Source: Ignavibacteriales bacterium (GTDB lineage Bacteria > Bacteroidota > Ignavibacteria > Ignavibacteriales > Melioribacteraceae). Taken from it: DNA of 64,000 nt. The translations under genes were made by a program, and so were the position numbers. The stretch's first letter is position 1; the number at the start of each line of letters is the position of its first letter. The notes beneath the pieces are model-generated. The model was not told where the DNA came from. It ran no database searches and worked only from the letters and a program-made list of their open reading frames with translations. Below are positions 36,475 to 44,326 of the stretch, one piece after another. Location: positions 1 to 64,000 of the forward strand of contig JACKAA010000007.1 of the NCBI GenBank assembly GCA_020635275.1, in the 5' to 3' direction.

Positions 36475-37755
36475 TTATCGATCTAATAATTTACTAATTT
36501 CTTCAATAGTAACCGGTTTGTTTTGATTATCTAATTCAAAAACTACTAAAAAACCATTTTTATTGCCAACTGATTTATAAGCATTTATTAGTTTTGCCTG
36601 ATCACTTTCTATACAATAACCTGTTGATTCAGACCAAATTTCTTTTGAACTTAAACAGCCCCTTGTTGGTGTTAATGGATAATACGGCTGATCTTTATAG
36701 TATTTTGTTTCGTCCGTTGAACCATGTGCAATAATTAATTTTCTTCCTGATTTACCAGCATTATAAGTTTCAAATAATGGATGATAATTTTGTAAAGATT
36801 CTGGGAGTAATTCTATATATTCAAAAAAATTCCAACTGTTTTTCTTTTGTTTACCGTGATAAAAAATTTCGGTTGAAACTTCAAAAGGACTCCTGACCAA
36901 TAAATTAGGAGTCGGTCCAATTGTTTCAGTAGGAGAAATATACCATCCTACAATTGAATAAACACCTTGCGGAGTATTTCCGTTTGGAATGTAACCCGGT
37001 AAATTTGAATAGGAAAGAGCTAATTGTTGAATATTAAATATTGTTCCATCATCATTCTTCAAAAAATTCCCATCGGTTTTTTTAATAATTGCGATACCCG
37101 GATAAATTCTGTTTTTTCTATGAATTGAATAAACAATAGTTTTACCATTTTGAAAATTATGATTTAGCAAATCTTTAAGCTGTGCTTCACTAATATTTTC
37201 TGAATTGTTATTTGTCAGTTCATTTTTAAGATTTATTAGAATACTATTTTGGTCATAATTTGGAAATTTCTGCTTAAGAATTTCATCAAAATCAAATATT
37301 TGTGAATTAGAAATATCTGATGTTTGTAAATAAAGAGCGCTAATTGCAAATGATATTGGATCTTGAGTTTTTTCAAAAATATTTAAAACCTCTTTGGAAA
37401 AATTATTCTGATAAAGAGAATATGCAACTTCTAATGTTACACGTTGAAGTTTCAGATTTATGTCAATTGTTTGAGTTAAAGATTTTTGTATTCCAGATTC
37501 AACTAAATTATTCTTTAAAAATATTGATTGAGCATCTCTTAAAGCTTTAACCCATAATTCAGAATTTGAGATTGCCGTTTCTGAAAAAGTAGTGTTAACA
37601 TTTTTAACTAAATTTGAATAATATTTTTCTTTATTTTCACTTATAACAAAATTACTTTTAAGCTTCTTAACATCAATTCTGTTTTGAGCATTTAGATTTA
37701 ATAAAGTTGATAATAAAAATAGAATTAGAAATTTATTATATGAATATTTGAACAT
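36475..37755 (-). CDS. Exported L,D-transpeptidase-like (YkuD-type) protein
   Basis: The 426-residue protein has a signal peptide (I-L-F-L-L-S-T-L-L-N-L-N-A-Q). The first ~200 residues are helical and unrecognised. The C-terminal part contains I-I-A-H-G-S and, about 30 residues later, P-T-R-G-C-L-S-S-K-E, resembling the H-G-S...S-R/H-G-C-I/L signature of L,D-transpeptidases with a catalytic cysteine. The preceding block with I-P-N-G-N-T-P-Q-G-V-Y-S-I also fits the catalytic-domain opening (N-x-x-T-P-x-G). Such enzymes cross-link peptidoglycan or attach proteins to it. The domain is diverged, so a related but different acyl-transfer activity is possible. Confidence 0.6.
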   Translation of the reverse strand: MFKYSYNKFLILFLLSTLLNLNAQNRIDVKKLKSNFVISENKEKYYSNLVKNVNTTFSETAISNSELWVKALRDAQSIFLKNNLVESGIQKSLTQTIDINLKLQRVTLEVAYSLYQNNFSKEVLNIFEKTQDPISFAISALYLQTSDISNSQIFDFDEILKQKFPNYDQNSILINLKNELTNNNSENISEAQLKDLLNHNFQNGKTIVYSIHRKNRIYPGIAIIKKTDGNFLKNDDGTIFNIQQLALSYSNLPGYIPNGNTPQGVYSIVGWYISPTETIGPTPNLLVRSPFEVSTEIFYHGKQKKNSWNFFEYIELLPESLQNYHPLFETYNAGKSGRKLIIAHGSTDETKYYKDQPYYPLTPTRGCLSSKEIWSESTGYCIESDQAKLINAYKSVGNKNGFLVVFELDNQNKPVTIEEISKLLDR

Positions 37756-37811
37756 AATTCCCTTTAATTATTACAATTCAAAATTACACAAAAATCCAAT
37801 ACAAAAATCTT

Positions 37812-38951
37812 ATGATTTCCATAATTAAAAAACTTTTTTTACTGATTATCTTTTTAATTTCCAATATATCTGCACAAAACGGAACAGTTAAAACTTACCA
37901 CATGTCAGGTAAAGTTGAATCCAGAATTGCTTTTGTTGATGATATTCTAGAGGGAACTTCATACTGGTATTATGAAAACGGCAATATAAGAACAGAAAAA
38001 AATTACTCAAATGGTAAATTAAATGGATTAACAAAAAACTTCTATCCCACTGGTTTACTTAAAGATGAAATTAGATATAGTGATGGAATGCTGCATGGTG
38101 TTAGCAGAAGATTTTACGAAAATGGCGCTTTGGCTGAAGTTAAAAATTATGAATTTGGCGAACTAAAAAGTGTAAAAAATATTGAATTTGATAAAGATTA
38201 CATCGCTCCATTATCTGCTTATGAAGAAGGTAAAAGAAAGAAAAATGTTGAAAATGATGATTTTATTTGTTCAGCACAAATTTGCCCTGAGCCCGTTGGC
38301 GGAATTGAAGAAATAGAATCGAATATAATTTACCCAAAACTTGCGCGTCAATATAAATTGGAAGGTTCCGTTTTAATAACAACCACAATTAATAAAAGAG
38401 GAATATCAGAAAATATCAAAGTTTTGCAAGGTCTTGGATTAGGTTGTAGTGAAGCTGCAATTGAAGCCGTTAAAAATACTAAATTTATTCCGGGTGAAAA
38501 TAATGGTGAAATTGTAGAAACTGAAGTAACATTTAAATTGAATTTTAGAATTAAAGAAGCTGAAGATAAACCAACAATTATAGCTTCAGAAAAAAGTGAG
38601 TTAACTTCTGAATCTAAAATTGATTCTAGTAAGCAAAAGGATTTTATTATTTGCGATGTTGACGAATGTCCTGAGCCGATTGGCGGAATTACTGAATTAA
38701 TTAAAAAAATAAATTACCCGCCACATGCAAAAAGAAATAACATTAGCGGAGAAGTTATTTTGAACGTAAAAGTTGATGATATTGGATTTGTTATTTCAAC
38801 AGAAGTAAAACAAGGTTTAGGTTATGGTTGTGATGAAGCGGCAAAATCTGCAGTAATTAAAACTGAATTTATGCCGGCAAAACAAAATGGTAAAAATGTT
38901 GAATCGAATATTGAAATTACCGTTCCATTTATTCTAGATGATAAAAAATAG
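37812..38951 (+). CDS. YwqK/MORN-like repeats fused to two TonB C-terminal domains
   Basis: The 379-residue secreted protein has a signal peptide (L-I-F-L-I-S-N-I-S-A-Q). Residues ~25-120 hold three to four MORN/YwqK-like repeats (Y-Y-E-N-G-N-I-R ... F-Y-P-T-G-L-L-K ... F-Y-E-N-G-A-L-A). Two TonB C-terminal domains follow, each introduced by C-P-E-P-V/I-G-G-I and ending in the F-I/M-P-G/A-x-x-N-G pattern (about residues 158-258 and 283-379). TonB C-domains contact TonB boxes of receptors, but this protein lacks the N-terminal membrane anchor and proline-rich linker of TonB. It may be a periplasmic adaptor or envelope protein. It is divergent from the transpeptidase-like gene. Confidence 0.8.
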   Translation: MISIIKKLFLLIIFLISNISAQNGTVKTYHMSGKVESRIAFVDDILEGTSYWYYENGNIRTEKNYSNGKLNGLTKNFYPTGLLKDEIRYSDGMLHGVSRRFYENGALAEVKNYEFGELKSVKNIEFDKDYIAPLSAYEEGKRKKNVENDDFICSAQICPEPVGGIEEIESNIIYPKLARQYKLEGSVLITTTINKRGISENIKVLQGLGLGCSEAAIEAVKNTKFIPGENNGEIVETEVTFKLNFRIKEAEDKPTIIASEKSELTSESKIDSSKQKDFIICDVDECPEPIGGITELIKKINYPPHAKRNNISGEVILNVKVDDIGFVISTEVKQGLGYGCDEAAKSAVIKTEFMPAKQNGKNVESNIEITVPFILDDKK

Positions 38952-38965
38952 TTACACAAAATGTC

Positions 38966-38997
38966 TTTCCGGAAATTTCGGCAGAAATTTTCCGGAA
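38966..38997. terminator. Hairpin between convergent genes
   Basis: TTTCCGGAAATTTC (38966-38979) pairs with GAAATTTTCCGGAA (38984-38997) across a GGCA loop with one bulged T. It sits 15 bp after the stop of the YwqK/TonB gene and 11 bp before the end of the convergent thioredoxin-like gene; T-rich sequence follows on the plus strand. It could stop transcription in either direction. Confidence 0.7.
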
Positions 38998-39008
38998 TCT
39001 TAGTAATT

Positions 39009-39629
39009 TTATTTTATAAGATTTCTAAAGATATTAACTAATTCTTTTTCTAATTCTTTCCCTTTATTTTTTGCATACCATAAATGCAGTTCTTTATTAA
39101 ACTCTTCTTTTGTATAACCTTCTGCTTTAAGCTGCTGAACTAAATCTTGTGCAAATTTTGGTCGTGGTCCCCAAATAAATAATTCTTTTCCATTTTCATT
39201 AAATCCAACAATTTTTGGAATGCTTCTTGGATTACCTTCTTTGAAATAATTGTCTATTGCTTCTAAATTCGAATCGCGTAAAATAACTTTCATTTCTAAA
39301 AGGGGATTGAAGTTAAGATATTTTTCTATGTAAGGTAAATTTTGTGCAGAATCGCCGCACCAGTCTTCTGTAATAACAAAGAATAAAATCTTTCTATCAA
39401 TTTTATTTACAAGATCAACAATATCTTGGTTAGGTTTAAATGTTTTTTCAATGCGTTTTGTACGCTGCAGATTTATTTTACTGTAATCAAAATAAATTTT
39501 TTCTTTATCAGTAAGCGCATCAATATTTGTATTTGTAATATTAGTTTCTGATAGTTCAAGAAATTCCTTATAAGTATAAATTTTATTAGGTTTAGTATCT
39601 TTGAAAAATGATTTTAATTCTTTATCCAT
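39009..39629 (-). CDS. Thioredoxin-family protein with CxxS motif
   Basis: This 206-residue cytosolic protein has a thioredoxin fold. The active-site position reads E-D-W-C-G-D-S-A-Q, so only the first cysteine of C-x-x-C is kept, and S-I-P-K-I-V supplies the cis-proline loop. The family (sometimes called thioredoxin_9-like) is common in Bacteroidota and usually keeps a W-C-G-D motif. It may act as a monothiol reductase or in bacillithiol-type chemistry, which I infer only from the single cysteine. The gene is divergent from the amidase gene at 39717. Confidence 0.75.
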   Translation of the reverse strand: MDKELKSFFKDTKPNKIYTYKEFLELSETNITNTNIDALTDKEKIYFDYSKINLQRTKRIEKTFKPNQDIVDLVNKIDRKILFFVITEDWCGDSAQNLPYIEKYLNFNPLLEMKVILRDSNLEAIDNYFKEGNPRSIPKIVGFNENGKELFIWGPRPKFAQDLVQQLKAEGYTKEEFNKELHLWYAKNKGKELEKELVNIFRNLIK

Positions 39630-39716
39630 AACGTTTTTATATTTTAAATTAAATTGAAAAATTAAGAAGGTAATTTAACAGTTTTTATAATTAGTTGAAC
39701 AAAGAAAGGTATTATT

Positions 39717-41486
39717 GTGAAAAGAAATTTGAGAGTATTTATATTTGTTGCAAGTTCAGTTTTATTCATTATGTCAAATTTTATTTATGGACAAAAAAAT
39801 TATGTGTCCATTGTTGTGCCTGAAGAAAAAGAAACTACCACAACTTTATCAAGATATAGATTAGCCGCTAACACTTTACCAAATAGTTCTGTTGAAATTA
39901 ATGGTGAAAAATTAAAAGTTTATCCATCCGGTGCATTTGTTGACTTGATGAAACTGCAAATGGGTGAAAATAAATTTGAAATAGAATCGATTAACAATGG
40001 TGAAAAAGTTACAGAAACGTTTATAATTATAAGAGAAGATGATAAAGTTATTTCAACAGATGAGGATGTAATAGTTATTGAAGATGAAATGATGCTTCCA
40101 GATAAAGATCTTTGGCTTGATTACGGTGATATTTTAGAAGTTAGAATTAAAGGAACTCCAAATGCTAAAGTTACATTCATGGATGGAATTCAAATGACTG
40201 AGCTGCCAACATCTCAAACAGATGGAGTTAGAGGAATTTATACTGGCATTTACAAAATTAATAAAGAAGAGAATATTGAGAATATTGCAATTAATTTTAG
40301 ATTAGAAAAGGATGGAGAAGTTTTTGAAAAAAAGTCATCTGCAAAAATTTCAATTCTGCCAAAATCATTGCCAAGAGTTGGTGTTACAATTGGAGATAGA
40401 CCTTTTCTGAATTATGGATTAGGAACTGATAGATTAGGCGGAGCAAAATTAGCATTTTTAGAAGAGGGAATTAAGTTAGCAATTGATGGTAAGGTTGGAG
40501 ATCAATACAGAGTTAGACTTACGGAAAATCAAATTGCATGGATTCCTGAAGATCAAGTTGAGTTATTACCGGTTGGAACATTTACTCCAAAATCTTTAAC
40601 TGATTCTTGGGCTGCATACGGCGGAAAAGAATGGGATAAAGTTATAATTAGAATGAGTGAAAAATTACCATATTCGACAAGACAAGAAGTTAATCCAACT
40701 AGAATTATTGTTGATGTTTATGGTGCTACTTCTAACAGCAATTGGATTACTCAACATTTGACTACTGAAGAAATTAAAAATTTATATTATGAACAAGTTG
40801 AGGAAGACTTATTTAGAATTATTGTTGAACCAGTTCATTCTCAAGTTTGGGGTTATAAAATTAGTTATAGCGGAACTTCTTTAGAAATTAAAATTAAAAA
40901 GCAGCCAAAATTATTAAATATTTCTAATCTTAAATTTGTGCTTGATGCCGGTCATGGCGGTGAAAATAGGGGATCGCTTGGTTCAACCGGATTACTAGAA
41001 AAAGATGTTAATTTGGATATTGTTAATAGATTAGAAATTGCACTTATCAGTAAAGGTGCAAAAGTTTTCAAAACAAGAGAAGACGACACATATTCTTTAA
41101 ATAGTGAAAGATTAAAAAAGATAGATTCATTTGATGGTGATATTTTGATAAGTATACATGCAAACTCAATTGGTTACGCTTCTGATCCTTTGAGAACAAG
41201 CGGCACAAGTACCTACTATAAACATATTTGTTATCGACCTTTATCAGTTGCAATTTATAAAAGAATGCTGGAATTAGGATTGGAGCAATTCGGAAATGTA
41301 GGCAATTTTAATTTCACACTGAACTCACCGACAGAAATACCAAACGTTTTAGTTGAAACAGCATTTATGAGCAATCCCAATGATGAAATGAAATTAATGG
41401 ATGGTGTATTTAAAGAAAAAATTGTTGCGCAAATTATCCAAGGTGTTCAAGACTGGCTATATGAATGTGAAGATGGATTGAATTAG
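39717..41486 (+). CDS. N-acetylmuramoyl-L-alanine amidase (Amidase_3)
   Basis: The 589-residue exported protein starts at a GTG, chosen because AGAAAGG lies 7 bases upstream and it gives a clean signal peptide (V-L-F-I-M-S-N-F-I-Y-G-Q). The N-terminal ~360 residues contain beta-rich SH3/AMIN-like modules, including D-x-Y-R-V-R-L-T-E-N and R-I-I-V-D-V-Y-G. The catalytic Amidase_3 domain holds L-D-A-G-H-G-G, L-L-E-K-D-V-N-L, S-I-H-A-N-S and N-V-L-V-E-T-A-F-M-S-N-P: the zinc ligands H, E, H and the catalytic glutamate. It should cleave the bond between muramic acid and the stem peptide in cell separation or wall turnover. AMIN-like regions often direct such enzymes to the septum. Confidence 0.88.
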   Translation: MKRNLRVFIFVASSVLFIMSNFIYGQKNYVSIVVPEEKETTTTLSRYRLAANTLPNSSVEINGEKLKVYPSGAFVDLMKLQMGENKFEIESINNGEKVTETFIIIREDDKVISTDEDVIVIEDEMMLPDKDLWLDYGDILEVRIKGTPNAKVTFMDGIQMTELPTSQTDGVRGIYTGIYKINKEENIENIAINFRLEKDGEVFEKKSSAKISILPKSLPRVGVTIGDRPFLNYGLGTDRLGGAKLAFLEEGIKLAIDGKVGDQYRVRLTENQIAWIPEDQVELLPVGTFTPKSLTDSWAAYGGKEWDKVIIRMSEKLPYSTRQEVNPTRIIVDVYGATSNSNWITQHLTTEEIKNLYYEQVEEDLFRIIVEPVHSQVWGYKISYSGTSLEIKIKKQPKLLNISNLKFVLDAGHGGENRGSLGSTGLLEKDVNLDIVNRLEIALISKGAKVFKTREDDTYSLNSERLKKIDSFDGDILISIHANSIGYASDPLRTSGTSTYYKHICYRPLSVAIYKRMLELGLEQFGNVGNFNFTLNSPTEIPNVLVETAFMSNPNDEMKLMDGVFKEKIVAQIIQGVQDWLYECEDGLN

Positions 41487-41552
41487 GAGAACTGTTGAGA
41501 CGTAAAAACGTTAGGATATTAAAAAAGGAAATTCAATCGAATACATACTAAA

Positions 41553-41725
41553 TTCTTACTTTTGTAGGAATGACGAACAATACAAGTTGTTATTTTAAAA
41601 GACTACTTATTAAGAATAATTGTATTCCCAGTCAAACTGGGAATGATGAGGATAGATAATTATAATTTTGATTTTCGAAAATGGATTACTTCTGAATTCT
41701 CACTAGGTTCCCACTTTCGTGGGAA
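41553..41725. repeat. Three degenerate hairpin repeats ending in GGAATGA
   Basis: The 262-bp gap between the amidase gene and the TonB-receptor gene holds three short hairpins, each followed by ATGA. They are TTCTTAC-TTTT-GTAGGAA (41553-41570), ATTCCCAG-TCAAA-CTGGGAAT (41624-41644) and TTCCCAC-TTTC-GTGGGAA (41708-41725). They resemble the widespread REP-like element with a TTCCCnC/GnGGGAA stem and a GAATGAC tail. No gene is visible in this interval. Confidence 0.7.
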
Positions 41726-41748
41726 TGACAAGTGAGTTAATTATAAAC

Positions 41749-44166
41749 TTAAAAATTATCTCCTCCGCCCATATCCATTCCTTGGTCACCACCGCGTTCA
41801 CCTTCTCTATCTTTCCCTTGGCGATTGAAACTAAATCTTAAATTAAGCATAACCATTGGAGATTCACGGGTAACGTAATTATAATTGTAATAATTAATTG
41901 CTTCAGAGGTATATTCATATTTGGACGTTCCAAATACATCACGAATTTGTAGTGATGCAGATAATGCCCTGTTGAATAAATCTTGTCTAATACCAAAATT
42001 TGTAGTTAAAAATCCTTCTCGCTTTCCTTGTGAAGATACAGATGGACTGTTATACATTAAATTAAATTGTAATCTTGTACTTGATGTAAGTCTGACAATA
42101 TTGTTGAACCTTGTATTCCAGTTAAAACTTTCTCTTGAAAACGGATCATCAAAAATTACACCTTCAATTTTATAATTGTAAAGATTTCCCATCAAATTAA
42201 TATTCCAAGGTTGAATAGGATCAAAATTAAACATTAGCTCAGTTCCGAATGAATAATCTGTTCCAACATTATCTGTCGAACTTAATGTGATATTTTCTGC
42301 ATAAACTGATCTCAGCCTTTCAATTTTATTATGATTAACCCGGTAATAATTTTCCATTGAAAAAACTAAACCGCCTAGTACAGTTTGGTATCCCATTTCA
42401 TATGAATCAATATATTCAGGCTTTAATGCAGGATTCCCAATTCTTACATTATAAGCATCCATCCAAGTTTCAAATGGTTCAAGTTCCCAACCTCTGGGTC
42501 TTTCAATACGTCTGGTGTAACTTGCCATTACTTCATGACCGCCGCCTAATTTATAAGATGTGTGAAATGAAGGAAAGAAATCTACTCTGTCAATTACAAA
42601 ATTTTCATTCCTTTTGTTCAGCGTAATTTCTCTATCTGTATATTCTGCACGTAAGCCAAATTGGTATCCTAAATCTTTCCATTCAGATGCAAATAGAGAA
42701 TAAAGAGAATGTTGATTTGTTTTATAAACTACATCTTTATCATATTCAGAAAGAGACAAGTACGAATTAGAAACTGCATCGTAATCAAGTAATCCTGTAA
42801 TTTCATTTGAATTTTCAATTTCATTTTGGTAACCGGCTTCAAATTTTGATTTTTCACTAAATGGTAATGTATAATCAATTCTGGTTTCAATCTCTGTTTC
42901 AGGTCCTTTTTCAGTAGAAACTCTTCCGCTTGTAATATTGTTATTGCCATCTAGTAATTCATTTAGTGTTCTTTCATCTGCGTTACCTTGTTCAACCTGA
43001 ACTTCAGCTTTCAGCAAATGCCCGTTGGGATTAAATTTATGGTCATAATTGACATAGAGTGAATAATTATCTCCAGCTCTCGATCGATCGGAATTACTTA
43101 AATAATTTATTTTATTCGGATCTGCTTCATTCCATTCTAAATAATTCTGTGTTGAATTGCTACCATGTTCTCTGTCTCTATACCTAGCACCAACCATAAA
43201 ATAATCGGCATCTGAAAATTTCATCCCAAGTTCACCTCTTACACCAAAGAAATTATGTTTGCTATCTGCTTCACCATAAGAGTTTCTAAAAGTTGTATTT
43301 CCCAGATAAGTCGTTCGATTAATTTCTTCTTCATCACGGAAATAATTTCTGTTGTTATAATCAAGACCTAGTGTATATGTAAGGTCGGTTGTTTTGTAAT
43401 CACCTAAAATTTGTCCGCCGTATTTATTTCTTAAACCGCTATTGACTTCTGCTAATCCGCTAAATCCTACGTTTTTATTTTTCTTCAATACAAGATTGAT
43501 AATTCCCGCCGTACCTTCCGGATCATACTTTGCCGATGGATTTGTAATTATCTCAATATTTTCAATAGAGCTTGCAGGCATTTGCTGTAAAATTTCATTG
43601 GATTCCATTATTGTTGGCCGACCATCAACTAAAACTCTGAAACTTCCACTTCCTCGGAGTGAAACATTTCCTTCAATATCAACAGTAACTGATGGTACAT
43701 TTTCTAAAACATCTACTGCGCTGCCGGAAAGAGCCGTTATTTGCTCACTCACATTGATTACTTTTTTATCTATTTCATACGATATTGGAGCTCTATCTTC
43801 ACTAACAATAACATCATCAGTACTAAAAGATTTTGGAAATAATTTAATTTCTCCTAAATCCAATTTTGATTCTGATTTTACGCTTATATTATTTTTTGAA
43901 ATGGCATCATAACCAATAAAACTAATTTTAAGTATGTAATTACCTGGTTTTAATGAAGTTAAGGTGAAAAACCCTTCACTATTTGTTACCGTACCAGCAA
44001 CTTGCGAACTATCTGAATTATTCAATAAAACAACATTTGCAAATTCCAAAGGTACATTTGTGGTTTCATCAATAACTTTTGCTGTAATTGAATTATTAAA
44101 TTTGCCCTGACCATTAATTTGTAACAGTGCTATTAAAAATAGAATTATGGAAATTTTGCTAGTCAT
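41749..44166 (-). CDS. TonB-dependent receptor with outer-membrane beta-barrel
   Basis: The 805-residue protein has a signal peptide, a carboxypeptidase-regulatory-like domain (I-T-A-K-V-I-D-E-T-T ... G-F-F-T-L-T-S-L-K-P-G-N-Y), a plug with V-L-E-N-V-P-S-V-T-V-D-I-E-G-N-V and S-L-R-G-S-G-S-F-R-V-L-V-D-G-R-P, then a large barrel of the OMP_b-brl_3 type. The C-terminus is low-complexity, rich in R, G, E, D and M (residues ~785-805), and lacks the usual terminal aromatic residue, which is odd for a barrel. The cargo is unknown. Another such receptor is encoded at 31056. Confidence 0.88.
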   Translation of the reverse strand: MTSKISIILFLIALLQINGQGKFNNSITAKVIDETTNVPLEFANVVLLNNSDSSQVAGTVTNSEGFFTLTSLKPGNYILKISFIGYDAISKNNISVKSESKLDLGEIKLFPKSFSTDDVIVSEDRAPISYEIDKKVINVSEQITALSGSAVDVLENVPSVTVDIEGNVSLRGSGSFRVLVDGRPTIMESNEILQQMPASSIENIEIITNPSAKYDPEGTAGIINLVLKKNKNVGFSGLAEVNSGLRNKYGGQILGDYKTTDLTYTLGLDYNNRNYFRDEEEINRTTYLGNTTFRNSYGEADSKHNFFGVRGELGMKFSDADYFMVGARYRDREHGSNSTQNYLEWNEADPNKINYLSNSDRSRAGDNYSLYVNYDHKFNPNGHLLKAEVQVEQGNADERTLNELLDGNNNITSGRVSTEKGPETEIETRIDYTLPFSEKSKFEAGYQNEIENSNEITGLLDYDAVSNSYLSLSEYDKDVVYKTNQHSLYSLFASEWKDLGYQFGLRAEYTDREITLNKRNENFVIDRVDFFPSFHTSYKLGGGHEVMASYTRRIERPRGWELEPFETWMDAYNVRIGNPALKPEYIDSYEMGYQTVLGGLVFSMENYYRVNHNKIERLRSVYAENITLSSTDNVGTDYSFGTELMFNFDPIQPWNINLMGNLYNYKIEGVIFDDPFSRESFNWNTRFNNIVRLTSSTRLQFNLMYNSPSVSSQGKREGFLTTNFGIRQDLFNRALSASLQIRDVFGTSKYEYTSEAINYYNYNYVTRESPMVMLNLRFSFNRQGKDREGERGGDQGMDMGGGDNF

Positions 44167-44248
44167 GGATTGCTCTTTTCTGAAAGTGTAAATTGTTAAA
44201 AATTATTATGGAAAAAATAATATGAAAAAATAATCGTATTTGTAAAAT

Positions 44249-44284
44249 AAAAGTCAACTGTTATAATTATAACAATTGACTTTT
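44249..44284 (-). terminator. Long hairpin terminator after the DPP III-like gene
   Basis: Two 18-nt arms, AAAAGTCAACTGTTATAA and TTATAACAATTGACTTTT, pair with a single mismatch and no spacer. Runs of T flank it on the transcribed strand. It lies 43 bp after the stop of the metallopeptidase gene and 83 bp before the TonB-receptor start, so it probably separates the two minus-strand genes. Confidence 0.8.
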
Positions 44285-44326
44285 TAGAAAAAATTAAATT
44301 TTATTCAAAAAATGATAAAAATTTTT

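Noticed and set aside
36420..36475. tRNA or 6S-like RNA suggested by high GC
   Set aside because: No cloverleaf, anticodon arm or CCA end, and too short for 6S; only two simple hairpins are supported.
42357..43912. Several plus-strand frames of 84-156 codons opposite the TonB-receptor gene
   Set aside because: Antisense shadows of a well-conserved receptor; composition matches reverse-complement codon bias.
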